NCBI RefSeq assembly: GCF_019112545.1
Contig: NW_025064895.1
Coordinates: forward strand, 922,049-986,048
Reading direction: 5' to 3'
Source of the DNA: Guyanagaster necrorhizus
Taxonomy: Eukaryota > Basidiomycota > Agaricomycetes > Agaricales > Physalacriaceae
Length of the DNA stretch: 64,000 nucleotides
Each line of letters starts with the position of its first letter. Position 1 is the stretch's first letter. The notes under the pieces were generated by a model. The model searched no databases. It saw only the letters and a program-made list of their open reading frames with translations, and had not been told where the DNA came from. Shown here in pieces: positions 47,961-60,366 of this stretch. Made by a program: the position numbers and the translations under genes.

Positions 47961-50900
47961 TTAGGGATAAGTCTGCCAGTCCTCATATGATTGCCATGCC
48001 ATTTCTGGCTCATCTGTCACAGCATCAGTATCTCCATCCTCTATAACCTGCATTGTATTGGCAGATATTGATGAAAGCTTCTCTTTAGCATAGACATTGC
48101 TCTTCACTGTATGTCCTCTGTTGACCTTAGATGGACATATTTGCTCAGGGATAATGTTGAACATGACCTCCTCTATGTCCACTTTGTTGATCTGTTGTTC
48201 ATAGTTATGGATTGCCTCTTCTGCATTCATGTGTTTTTCATTAACCTATTAGTTTGATTCAGGGCCATAGTCTTTTCAGCTGACAAGATAGTCAACCATC
48301 ATTATTATCCCACTGCAGCATGCTCTAACTTTTTATAATTTATGGTTTAGCACTTTGTCAATTTTATAATGTTTCTCATCATCGATAAGCTCTGGTGGTG
48401 GTGAAGGTGGTTGTTCCTGGTTTGGAAAGGCTGGTGCCATGTATGGTGTTAATAATGTTTTATTAAAAACATTATGAACCTTTCAAGTTGTTGGTAATTG
48501 CAGTTTGTATGTAGAGTTGCTAATCTTGGCAACAACTTTGAATAGGCCTGTTTGCTTGTCTGCCAACTTCTGTTTTGAATGTGGAAGATGTAGGTTTATT
48601 GTATCCAGCCAAACCTTATCATTGACTGAATATTCATAGGCTAGTCTGTGGTGTTTGTCATACTGTTTCTTCATAGTTGAAGCAGCCTTTTCAAGAGTGA
48701 TCTTCATTTCTTCATGGATTTTTGCCATTGTGATTGCAAAATCCAATGATGCTGGTGTTGTTGTGTGTATCTGTCTACTTTGTGCAACTGGTGGGTTTCA
48801 TTCATAGTTGACAAAGAAAGAGATCTTTCTGGTTGCTGAGTGAATCCTATTATTGTGTTAAAAAGTGGCTAGTGAAAGCCATTCTGTCTAATCATCTTGA
48901 TGACAGTTGATAAAAAGTCAGAGGTACTTTTCAACTTCCTGATTGACTCATTCTGTCTGTCCATCTGTTTGAGGGTAGTATGCTGTCAAGGCATTTTGTT
49001 TGATATTGAGGAGTTGGTACAGATCATCCAGAAATTTAGACATGAATTGTGGTCCTCTGTCTAAAATCACTACTTGAGGCATGCTGTACTTTGCATAAAC
49101 CTCATCTTGTAGGATTTTTGCCCATTCTTCTGATGTCAATTCTGTTGAGCAGGTGATCAGAATGATCATCTTCAAGAAACGATCAACTATAATGATGATT
49201 GTGTCATAGCCATCACTTTTGGGAAGGCCTATTATCATATCCACTGAAATATGGGTCTATGGTGATGAAGAGATCTTATTTGAGTGGAGTGGTGCCACTC
49301 AGGGTTGAGTCAAGGCTTTGTCTCATTGACAAACCTTATAAGCTTTGATATATCAGATGATATCATGGTCTATTTTAGGCCACCAATATTCTCATAGTAT
49401 TAGCTCCTTCATTTTAGCGATCTCTAAGTGTCCAGCTGTTGCATGATCATGACATATAGTGATGATTTCACCATGAAGTCTCTGATCCCTTAGGATATAG
49501 ATCTGCCTATTATATCAGATCAATCTCCCTTCTTTCTTCAGTCCCTACTCATGATTGAGTGATGGGGCAATTCTTTGATCTCACTTGTGGAGATCCCAGA
49601 TGGTGCTCTTGATGCATTCATGCATCTCTTCTTCCATGGGCATAATCATGGCACAAAAGTGTTCTGGTCATAGTAATATGACCTCCTTGATGTTATCTCC
49701 TCCTTGATCATGATCTGCCCTGTGGCTGAGGAAATTGGCCTTCTTGTTTGCTGCACCAGCCTTATAGTATAGCATGTATTCATACTGTGATAATTCTGTA
49801 ACTCATCAGGCTTGTTGGCAATTGAGTTTCTGTGAGTGTCAGAAGTATTGCAGGTTCTGATGATCTGTTTAGATCTCAAAAGTCTAGACTGCTCCAATGA
49901 GATAATGCCATCATTCAGCAAGGGCAAGTATTATGGTGAGGAGTTTCTTATTGTAGATCTTGTAGTTGCATTCAGTAATAGTGAGTGCCTTTGACATAAA
50001 AGTGACTGGTTGCCATTTGCCATCCTGTTCTTGTGAAAGTATGGCTCCAATAGCATCTTTACTGGAGTCTGCTTCCACCTGGAATTTTTTATCCTGGCTT
50101 GGTATGGTCAGAATGACATCTTCAGCCAATCAGCATTTAAGATCATTAAATGCCATCTGTTGGGAAATTCCCCAGGTCCATGGGGAATTTCTGGTCAATT
50201 GCATCATAGGTCAGACAATTTTGCTATAGTCTCAGATGAACCATCAGTAGAAGTTGGTGAATCCAAGAAATGATTGCAGTTTCTTCTTCTTTGTCAGCTC
50301 TGACCACTCAGTTATTCCTGCCATCTTGACAGGGTCCATCCTGATGCTTCCTTCACTGATAATGACTCTGAGGTATTCAGTTTCCAATACCTTGAATTCA
50401 TATTTCTCAGCCTTGAGGAAGAGTTGATGCTTCCTCATTAGAGCTAGTACCTGGCATACTAGCCATTGATACTCCTCTTCGGTTTTGGACATAATGAGAA
50501 TGTCATCCAGATAGATTGTGACTTTTCCAGTGGCAATGAGATCCTTGAAGATATCATTCATCATCCATTGGAATGTGGTGGGCAAATTTGTGAGTCCAAA
50601 GAACATAACTGTTGGTTCAAACAAATCATGGTTTGTTTGAAAAGCAGCCTTCCATTTGTCACCTCTTTTGATGCATATATTATTGTACCCCCACTGAATG
50701 TCCAGTTTGGTGTAGTACTTGGTGTCTTAGAGTTTGTCCATTAACTCTGAGATTAAAGGAAGCAGATAACAATTCTTGATCATCATCTCATTGAGCTTCT
50801 GATAATCTTGTACTGGTCAGAGTTTGCCATCCTTCTTTTTGACAAAGAAGAAGAGAGATGCCATCAGTGATTTTGATAGTTAAATCCTTCTACTGGACAA

Positions 50901-52100
50901 GTTCTCCTTGAGGAACTCATCCAACTCCTGCTGTTTATTGTTGCCAAGTGGGTAGCACTTGCAATCCAGATTAGCATTTGCATTGGGAATCAATTCTATG
51001 GCATAGTCCCAGGGCTTTGATTTGGGTAATTCATCGAAACTTTCTTTTTCAAATAAGTCTCAATAGTTCTGTGCTCATTCAGGTACCATCTCTTCAAATG
51101 TCTTTTCCTCTTTCTCTGTATTGGCCTTCACTATCAGGTTATTGGTGTGGTGTATGGCATGAATGTTGATGGCCCTTTGCAGGTCTATGGCAAGGATTGT
51201 TTCCCCATCTTCTATTTCTTGGTCTCATTAGTCTTTGGGATCTGCATCTGATAATGTGAATGGAATCTTCCAGCATTGACATCATGTGAATGTAATATGT
51301 CCAGTTTTCCAGTTGATTAGCAGATTATATTGAATCAGCCAGTCATGACCAAGGAAGATTTTCTTGGTTTCTAGGTCAGTTACTGCCAAATTGATTCATT
51401 CAGAATGATCTCCAATGCTGAGTCTAAGTTTGACATATTCAGTGATTGAACCAGCTTGGTTCTTTGTTCTGTCTGCATTATAGATGAGAATCAGAGCTGC
51501 AGTTGCCCAAGTAGGAAGACTGTGCTTGTTGACAAAAGCACAGTTGATGGAGCTCCCAGTGCACCCACTATCGATTAGTATCAGGACTGTGTGGGTACTT
51601 CAAAATGTAAGTGTCTTGATTTGGATCTTGATCACTAGGTCTTGGCCTGAAGTCTTAGCCTGTCAGATGAACTTTCATGATCTGTGTAATTCATCGAGCC
51701 ATTCCAAAGCTCAACACCATTCAGCCTCTCATATTCCAGTGATCATATCATCAATCACCTCCTCAGCTCAGATCTTGTGTACTCAATTCTTGAGTATGGT
51801 CTTTGCCACTTCTTCATTCTTTGCATCCTTGATGGCTCACCAAGTCCATTCAGTTTTGAATGGCTTTAGCCAGCCAGTGAGATTCTCTATCCCTGTTTGG
51901 CCCATAGACATTTGGGTCTGTTTTGGATGTTTAATTTGATGAACAGTTGATGACAATGCACCTTTGAGGCTCTCTGCCTCTCTTTGGCCCTTCATTGGCA
52001 CTTGAGTTGTTGAAATCAGTTCCTTAGGCAATTCTTGTCTATGAGTAATGAGGTTGGGTATATTTGAATGCACACATAATTTAGACGTAGAGAATACTAC
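47961..52100 (-). pseudogene. E6 pol (protease, RT, RNase H, integrase, chromodomain, tail)
   Basis: Protease Asp-Ser-Gly at 51564-51572. RT from about 50900 with the catalytic YLDD at 50502-50513 ([12 protein letters not shown]). RNase H 50129-49650 (VEADSSKDAIGAILSQEQDG). Integrase 49460-48483 with DMIIGLPKSDGYDTIIIIVD and AYYPQTDGQTE; its second Asp lies in ILDRGPQF. A chromodomain is at about 48480-48240. Unlike E3, E4 and E5, which stop soon after the chromodomain, the frame continues for about 75 residues (48230-47961). Isolated stops interrupt it, so it is probably non-autonomous now. Confidence 0.85.
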
Positions 52101-52174
52101 AGAGGGATAATTGTCAGTCTGTCCAGCAGTTTGTGATCCATTACTCATGTCCTTGGCTGAATCAGTGGAATCGC

Positions 52175-54553
52175 TCACTGTTTGGCCTTTCCTTTGACCT
52201 CCTCAGCCTTATTGTCTTGACTGAGGTCCTGTTCTTTCTTTATCAGTTCAGCAATTTGCACCTGAATGTCTTCTTGGATGCATTTGTTCTGCTTCTGCAG
52301 ACAGTTCTGTGTCATATGGCCCTTCTGGCCACAATTGAAGCACTTTCCCCTCTTCTTGAGACAATCCACATCTATCAGCTTATCCATTCCAGTGTATGTT
52401 GTGCCCATACTGGTTCACTTTTCAGCATATTGAGAAGTTGGGGCTGAGCCACCAGGCCTAGATAACATGGTCACCTGGGAGTTAGAGGGCTTTCAGCCCT
52501 GCCTCTGGTTTCTGTGTCCATCCTATAATAGGGTGAATGATTCTGCCTTCTGCTGCTGTCATTCTCACCATATGATGATAATTCTGGTCTTTCACTCATC
52601 ATAGCCAACTGAAATGCTATGTTTGAGGTCTGAAATAGTCTTAAGATAGGAGGGCAGCAGTCCTCTCTTCATGTATTCAACCATTTGTCCCATGTCAGCT
52701 GTGTCCTCTCATACTCTAGCAAGTTTACTGAGTCGTTCCAACTCATTGAAGTAGTTGGTGGCCACTTTGTCACCCATCTTGTAGTCCTCTATTTTCTGCT
52801 TATAGGCTTCTTAGACAGCTGGATCTATGAACTTGTCACAGATCATTTGTTTGAATACTGGCCATAAGAGATACCAATGGTGTTGTCACATGGTTGACCA
52901 GAACATAGGGGTGAGAAGGATCCACCATGTTTTCACCTTGTTTTCCAGGTAAGTTGAGGTGTATGTCACCTTATACATGTTGAGTAGGAAGTATGAGGTG
53001 AACACTTGGAAATATTGATCGCAATCTATGAGAAATCAATCAATATCATCAGATGCCCTCTTGAAGGGGAGTGGATCACACACAAGATTTGGTTTGACAT
53101 TCAAAATTTGCACTTTAGGGTCAAGAGGAGGTATTGGATTCAGGGGTTTCCCCTCTGACAGGCCCACCCATCCAGCTGGCAGACTAGAGAATGAATGAAG
53201 GGATTCATTATCAGCAATGAGACTTTCTGGCAGAGGAGGTCTCTTTCATACAATACATCCATTCTGGATAGTCCAACTCTGGGCCATAGTTTCAGGGTCA
53301 TCTTTTTTTGAATCTGCTGGAGCAGCTCCACTGCCTTTGGCTTCATCAGGCAGAGGTTGCCCAGCAAATGGTTTCTACATTGGCATCCTCTATGAGTTCA
53401 GGTATTTTAGCTTTTCCTGAGAAAGCCATGACATCATGCTGAGACTTGTTTCCCTATCTGATGTTGCCCCTATTGAGGATGATCAGTATTCATCATTCTC
53501 TGATAGCATCAAGGGCATCCTTGGTGCTAATGGTTTCTTTTTATGGGAACCCCACCAATTCTTTAGATACTGGCCCTTCCTTCTTGATCAGTTCTCCTGC
53601 TCCAATCTCTCCTCATCCACTAACCTTGATCAGCAGTTACTTGCAAAGAGAGTGCTTCCCCCCTCTTCAATTTCACCATCCTCCTTGAGGTTAGTATTGA
53701 TCCTGAGGATCATCCCTCTATAGGACCCTCTAGGAGGGTAGGTCTTGGACTCTCTTGGTCTTAGCATTATGCCTCCATTCTCTTTCTCCTTCCACTCACT
53801 CAGCATATTGTTGGAATTTATTATAAAAGTCCAGATTAAGGAAGAGGGTGATGAGTTTCTTGTGCAAGAACCCTTGAAGAGCTCGATTGCTGATTTAGAG
53901 TCTTTGTAGTGTTTGGATTCCATGCTGGTCAGATAAGGAGTCAACATTGGTCAGGAAGCCATTGCTTCCTGTATTGTCAGTGTCTAATGACTCTGACCAA
54001 CTATCCTTACTGTCTCTGAGACTGTTGTCCCATCAGTCATCTGTATTCCATTCAGTATCTGCTGGCTATTTTTGGCTTCAGATCAGTAAGAGTTTGCCTC
54101 TAGATAGGAGCCCTCCAGTGCCTGTTCCTCCTTCTTTAATTGATCAACCATCAGTACTTCAATTCTGATTATCCTCTGGCTGGTCCCAATGATCTGAGAA
54201 ATAGAGGTTGTCTTCAGGATTTTCATCTCATTCTGTATCTGGGGGCCACTTTCAGTGTTCCTGAGCTCTTGGAGCAGAGCCCCCTTCTGCTGGTTGGCTA
54301 ATTCCAGCCAATTGTCGATGGTGCTCATCAAGCTCACTTCTCCACTGCTGGCTAAGCTCAGCCTCCTCTTTTTCCACCAGTTCATCAGTGGAGTTGGGGT
54401 TGGGGGTTGAGAGGCATAGAGAATAGAGGTGGGATTCTCTCTTCTTTTGGAGAGGACCTGGTTGGCCCATGCTTTCAGACCTCTCTCTGGATCTGAGCTG
54501 GGTGATTTGAGTCTCAGTATTGAGACTGTCAAGAAATTAGTTAAAAGTGACAT
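52175..54553 (-). pseudogene. E6 gag
   Basis: Probable start at 54553 (MSLLTNFLTV), a Ser/Pro- and charge-rich N-terminal region, then a capsid-like region with stops around 52900-53100, then an intact CCHC knuckle CFNCGQKGHMTQNC (52342-52301) and a Lys/Glu-rich tail ending at 52175. The gag of this family is unusually long before the capsid (over 1.4 kb). Confidence 0.7.
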
Positions 54554-54709
54554 TGAGAATTTGATATTCTCTGATTATCTTGGTTGTGAGAGTTCCTAAA
54601 AGAAGAGTCAGCAATTCAATAGAGGAAGAGGATACTTCAGAGTTGATAGAGCTGATAGAAGGCATTTGGTTTCTTGTGCTTTGATAGCTATCAAGAAAGG
54701 GAAGCTAGA

Positions 54710-54722
54710 AGCATTAAGCTAA
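54710..54722 (-). promoter_or_regulatory. E6 primer-binding site, self-priming type
   Basis: On the element strand, TTAGCTTAATGCT begins one base after the 5' LTR end. Its complement, AGCATTAAGCTAA, matches the LTR motif AGTGTTAAGCTAA at the predicted RNA start except at one CG-derived dinucleotide. No tRNA-complementary PBS was recognised. Confidence 0.65.
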
Positions 54723-54723
54723 T

Positions 54724-55243
54724 TGTTAAGCCCAAATTTCATGTGACTATCAANNNNNNNNNNNNNNNNNNNNNNNNNNNNNNNNNNNNNNNNNNNNNNN
54801 NNNNNNNNNNNNNNNNNNNNNNNNNNNNNNNNNNNNNNNNNNNNNNNNNNNNNNNNNNNNNNNNNNNNNNNNNNNNNNNNNNNNNNNNNNNNNNNNNNNN
54901 NNNNNNNNNNNNNNNNNNNNNNNNNNNNNNNNNNNNNNNNNNNNNNNNNNNNNNNNNTTCACAAAAGATATTGTCTGTCATAGAGCTGTTACCCCTGCTG
55001 TTACCAGGCTCTCTACAAAAGCTGTTGTCTTGCTGTTGTACTATTACTGCTGTGCTGCAGTTTGAAGACAAAAGGAGCATTATCTCTTTCTTCATAGCAC
55101 ACAGCAGTGCAATAAGATCATGATTGACTGGATTGCTGACAAAGCCTTCTCACAGTCCTAAGTGCTAGCCTAAGTGCTCTGACTAAATGAAGATAGGGGT
55201 CATTTCCAAGAGAAAAGAAAAGAAAATAGGAAAAATTATAACA
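54724..55243 (-). mobile_element. 5' LTR of E6, partly unsequenced
   Basis: Starts TGTTAAGCCC and ends TTATAACA, followed by GTTAT. The middle is a run of 204 N (54754-54957). The sequenced flanks match the other E6 LTR closely. Confidence 0.9.
54754..54957. other. Assembly gap (204 N)
   Basis: Unknown bases inside the E6 5' LTR. The gap size roughly equals the missing stretch of the other LTR copy, so it probably reflects a repeat the assembler could not place. Any reading frame across it is meaningless. Confidence 0.99.
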
Positions 55244-55248
55244 GTTAT

Positions 55249-56275
55249 ATTGGACAGCAGTATAGTTGATTGCCGCATGCCTCAGGATTTCTGTTTTTTC
55301 ATTAGTTGATGACTGCAAATATAATTGTCTTAATTGTGATGTCACTCAGATGGCATCATGCCATAAAAAGTTCACCCCCCATAGATATAACTCTTGATAC
55401 TCCTGAGTCCTCACCTTTTGTATCACCTTTTCCAGTTCTTCTTCATCTATATCTTCTTGCAAAAAATAAAAAAGGTCCCCCCTCATGTGAGGCAGATTGC
55501 TACTCTCAGTTTTCTTGCCTTTCTCATTCTTGACATCCTCCTCAAAGAAGACAGCAGATGGAGCATAGGAACTCTCCTTATCTTCTGGTGGTCAGACTGT
55601 TGTTCTGCTGCTCTGGCTGAGTGCTGGGATCAGCAATGGGGCCTAAGGTGTCAGAAGGACTGTGATAGGCAGAGACCAGCTGACTACTAATATGTTCATT
55701 ATATCAGTTTCCCCCTATTGCTCTCACCACCTTCACTCACTTGCAATAGAGCTGGATGTTTTGCCTGTATCCATCATCAAGTAACTGCTCAACCACTTGG
55801 CTCCTGAGAAATCCTCAGAGTGCATGGGTGGAGATATGAGCAGTCCCAGAGACTCATAGCTTGTAGTGTCCAAGAATGGACTCATCATCTCCAAACATGG
55901 TGTCAATGCTGGAGGTTTATCAGGAAGGGGGACACTGGGGAGTTGGAGAGTGTGGGAGAGACTCAGGGGTTCTGCCTTCTGCTGTGAGGGTCTTGTATCT
56001 CCAGCAGTTCTTGCTCCACTAGCTGGACTCAGTACTTAGCTCTCTGAAGACCAGGGTGGAGAGGGATGGGTCAGTGTATATCAGAGCAAGGCACTTATTG
56101 CAGAGCCAATCTAAGGATATTCTTCTCATCCCACCACTTATTCTGACTGAGTGTGAGAGGGTAGAGGCAGGGCTATGAGACTGGCCTTGAGGTGATGCTT
56201 GGCAGGATCTTGTAGCCAGCCGAGTGGCATTGAGAGAATCTCTGGTATAGTCAGCAATCTCTCTGGTTTGAGAGG
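55249..56275 (-). other. E5 internal segment between the nested elements
   Basis: About 1 kb of stop-rich, CpG-poor sequence that becomes continuous with 47402-47406 and 63819 once E6 and E7 are removed. By position it is the N-terminal gag or leader region of E5; no domain is readable. Confidence 0.6.
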
Positions 56276-56794
56276 TGTTACAATTTTTTCTTTTTTCTTT
56301 TCTTTTTCCTTCAGAAATGACTCTTATCTGTGCTTAGTCAGGGCACTTAGGCCAGTGCTTAGGACTGTGGGAATGCTTATCTCAGCAACCCAGTCAGTCA
56401 TTGTCTTATCACACTGCTGTGTGCTGTGAAGAGAGAGACAATGCTCTTTTTGTTCCTCAATTGCAGTGCAGCAATAACAGCACAACACCAAGACAACAGC
56501 TTTTGTGGAGTGCTTGGCAATAGCAGGGGTAACAGCTCTATGACAGACAATATTTTTTATGAACAGCTATTAATAGCCAGATAACAGAACAGTATTTAAG
56601 TAGCATCATTTTTGCTGTAGTAGTTCCAGCATTAAGCTAAAGTTTATTCTTCACTATCTACTCCCGAGCTCAAGCTTCTTGTGCCTTGAACCACTACTGC
56701 TATTAACTTTGTGAACTCAGTCAGTCTAACCTGAAGTGTGAGGTTCTGAACTGTTTATCATGTGTTGATAGTCATGTGGGATTTGGGCTTAACA
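56276..56794 (+). mobile_element. 5' LTR of E7
   Basis: 519 bp, TGTTACAATTTTTTC to TTTGGGCTTAACA. It contains TATTTAAG at 56593-56600 and AGCATTAAGCTAA at 56628-56640, 35 nt from TATA start to motif start, marking the likely start of the element RNA. Confidence 0.92.
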
Positions 56795-56795
56795 A

Positions 56796-56808
56796 TTAGC
56801 TTAACACT
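56796..56808 (+). promoter_or_regulatory. E7 primer-binding site, self-priming type
   Basis: TTAGCTTAACACT, one base after the LTR end. Its reverse complement AGTGTTAAGCTAA matches AGCATTAAGCTAA at 56628-56640 except for TG versus CA, both expected products of an ancestral CG. Confidence 0.65.
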
Positions 56809-57308
56809 TATCATTCCCTTTCTCAAGCCCAATTATGCTGAGGAACTGAATGCCCTCTGCTCTTAACCCTTCTGACCCAAACTTTACCTACAAGTTCTCC
56901 AAACTCTTGGCTTCCATCATAGGAATCTTGATTGGTCTATTGGTAATCATACAGCTGTGCTATAGACACCAATCAATCATAGCTTAGACAATCAGGCACT
57001 ATCACAAATTCCAATGCATCCAAACCATTCTCTGCAATATCACACCAGATCTCCTCCTCCACAACATTCTTGCCTCTGCCTGACAGTCTTTCCAACCCAT
57101 AGAAGGAATAGACTCTAAAAACATCTCTGGAAGCTTGACTCAGAAACATCCTAGGGAAGAAGAGGAGCAGTATCAGCAGCACACATACCCCCCATGACCC
57201 CCATCTGCAATTGTCTGAGATCCTGAAAACCCTTGGGCTACAGAGTTTTGACAACCCTGACCTGACATCTCTGACCTGCCCTCTGAGCATAGTATCTCAG
57301 CAACAAGG

Positions 57309-60020
57309 ATGACAAGCCTCATCCCTAGCATCAGCATTGGACACTGTGCTAAAGACTCCTTGGATGCCTCACAGATGGCTCGAAGAACTATGGGTCCTGA
57401 AGATCAACATCAGCATAAAGCAGAAGTACTGACCACAGGACAGAGGTCGATAATGACCCCTATTGGAATGATGACAGCAATGAGTGCCACTGGTGGCAAA
57501 CTACTGCCATTGAGGCCAACCAGTTGGAACACCATGCAGTTAATGGTAATACTGGCAGAACAGAAGGCATATGAACAGTTTCAATAGGAACACAGCCAAC
57601 CCCAGCCCTCCCTTTGGTCCTCTCCAGAGAGGACCAAATTCGATATGCCTAAAACCTTCCCAAGTACAGGCAGGAGCAGGCATGCATTGACAATGAGATC
57701 ACAAGGGAGAATGCTCTCTTTGGGTGGTACCTCTGGGCATGAGCAGCAGAGAAGCATTGAAGGAATGAGGGAGGTAGTCAGACTACCACAGCCATTGAAA
57801 CAACCACCTCCAACTCCCCATTCTGAGAACTGACCACTTCCACCACTGAGTCCAACCCCTGGGCAGACTCCATCAGAAATGAGGCCTCGGGTCACCTCAG
57901 CAACAGCTGCCTGTTATCATATGAGACCAATACCATCGCAGACACTGACAATATTCACATATCAGAAAACAGGATACCAGAGGACAAAGGAACTATTGAA
58001 GGAGATGATGAAAGTATCAACCCCACCAGTGATCTCAAGAAGTTCCTTGATGGAAACTTTGCAGCCCTATTCCTCAATCCAAAGTTTTACAGAAACTTCC
58101 ACCAGTATTGCAGAGCAATGGTGCCAACAACAACAAGCATCAAGGAGCCACCAGAGCAGCCTGAGCAGCCTGCTCCTTGACTTGGATCCAATGACACCAG
58201 TCCCAGCATGCAATCTCAGTCCAGCTGACCCAAAGGTCTTTAACCCACATGACAGTTCTCTCCTAGAGGAAGAGAAGGCAACTGACATGGATGACAAGGA
58301 CAAGGGGGAGGACCTCAGTCAGGAAGCCAAGGATCCTCTCTCTGAGTGGAAGGCGGGATTTAAGCCCCTAACAAAAGAGGAGTTGTGACAGAAAGAGCAT
58401 GAGGCATGAGAAGAGGATTTCACTTGGTTGTACCAGGAGCAGATAGCTGAGTTGTGGAAGGATGACCTCTGGTTGAGGTCATCCATGGGATAAAGATATG
58501 TCTCTGCCAATTTTATCAAGCAAGAGGAAATTTTACAATATATGATCACCAAGCAAGCTATTTTTAATTTCAAGCAAAGATATTTACATTATCAGATGGG
58601 ACTGTTGCTGCCATACAAGCTGGAATATGGCAGAAGAGAGGCACCCAAGCCTTGGATGCCAAATGTAATGCCACTCAGATTGGCATACACTGCACCATCA
58701 ATTCGATCAACAACATCATAATATTTGTTCACCATATCGGCCATTTGCAGTTTAGCATCTCAGCTGTTCCAATATTGACCCAAGCCAAGTAGCCACTTCC
58801 CAAATCCATGGAGGTTCCCAGTTCAGTGACCATTTGCCAGACAACTGCCATCTGATGAAGCTGAAGGCAGTGGAGCAGCCTCTGTAGCTCTGGAAGGAGA
58901 TAATCCTGATGCTACAGCCCAAGGATGGACCATCCAGAATAGGCAGATCATATGGAAGAAGCCTCCCCTGTCAGGAAGTCCTGTGGCTGATGACAGATCC
59001 CTGCATTTATTCTCTAGTCTGTCAGAAGGATGGGCAGGTCCACCTGGAGGTGTGCCTCTGAACCCAATGCCTCCTATCGCCACAGGAATGCAAATTTTAA
59101 AGGTCATGCTGACCTTGGTACAGGATCCACTCCTCTTTAAAGGGGCTTCAGATGACATTGATCAATTTCTTATGGACTGTGATCAATATTTCCAAGTATT
59201 CATCTCATACTTCCTACTCGATATATACAAGGTGATATATACTTTGACTTATCTGAAAGATAAGGCAAAGGTATAGTGGGTGCTTCTCACCCCTGCTTTC
59301 TGATTGATCACATGATAACATCACCATTACCCCTCATGGCCAGTATTCAAACAAATGATCCAAGACAAGTTTATGGATCCAGCCATCCAAAAAGTCTACA
59401 AACAGAAGATGAAGGACTACAAAATGGGCAACAAGGTGGCTACTGACTACTTCAACAAGTTGGAATGACTCAGAAAGCTTGCTGGAGTATGGGAGGATGT
59501 AGCTGATACTGGACAAATGGTCGAGTATATAAAATAAGAACTATTGTCCTCCTATCTCAAGACCATCTCTGACCTTGGCTATAGCATTCCAGTCAGATAT
59601 AAAGAATAAAAGGCCAGAATCATCATCATATGGCACAAATGACAGTGGCAGAAGGTGGAGTCATCTACCCTATCATGGAATGGACACAAGACTCAGGGAC
59701 AGGGCTGGAAGCCCTCTATCTCCCAGGCAACCACATCATCCAGGTCCAGTGGCTCAGCCCCAACTTCTCAATATGCCAAGAAGTGAACTGGTATAGACAT
59801 GATATATACCAGAACAGGTAAGCCAATAGATGTGGATCACCTCAAGAAGGGAGGGAAGTGTTTTAATTGTGGCCAGAAGAGCCACATAGTATGAAACTGT
59901 CCCCAGAAGAAGAACAAGTGCACTCAAGAAGATATTCGGACACAGATTGCCAAGTTGATGAAGAAGGAACAGGACCTCAGTCAAGACGACAAGGCTGAGG
60001 AGGTGAAAGATGAGGCCAAG
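57309..60020 (+). pseudogene. E7 gag
   Basis: Readable pieces: an N-terminal Ser/Thr/Gln-rich part (57309-58388, one internal frame change and stops), a capsid-like part (58983-59276: DDIDQFLMDCDQYFQVF) and a zinc knuckle at 59859-59900 whose spacing is CX2CX4HX4C but with a TGA inside (CFNCGQKSHIV, stop, NC). A Lys/Glu-rich tail ends near 60023. Confidence 0.7.
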
Positions 60021-60366
60021 CAGTGAGTGATTCCACTGACTTAGCCAAGGACAAGAATAATAGATCACAAACTGCTGGACAGACTGACATTTTACTCTCT
60101 GTAGTACCACCCCCTATGTCTAAATTATGCATGCATTCAAATATATCTGACCCTGTTATTCATCATCATGAATTGCCTAAAGAACTGACTCCAATGACTC
60201 AAGCACAGATGAAGGGCCAAAGAGGGGCAGAGAGCCCTAAAGGTGCATTATCAAGATGATCACTGGAATATGGGCCATAGAATGGTGCCGAGCCTTGAAA
60301 TGGCTTGACGAATTACATGGACCATGAAAATTCATTTGACAATCCAAATCCCCAGGATAAGACCTA

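Larger units (their letters stand above)
47407..55243 (-). mobile_element. Ty3/gypsy chromovirus E6, full-length ends, nested in E5
   Basis: 7.8 kb with an LTR at each end and the target duplication GTTAT at 47402-47406 and 55244-55248. Coding parts in element order are gag (54553 down to about 52175), protease, RT, RNase H, integrase, chromodomain and a C-terminal tail ending at 47961. It is the best-preserved coding copy here: protease Asp-Ser-Gly and RT YLDD are intact, but scattered stops remain. The 5' LTR is partly unknown (N-run). Confidence 0.93.

Noticed and set aside
54674..55123. Open frames across the N-run
   Set aside because: Unknown bases hide stops; the region is an LTR.
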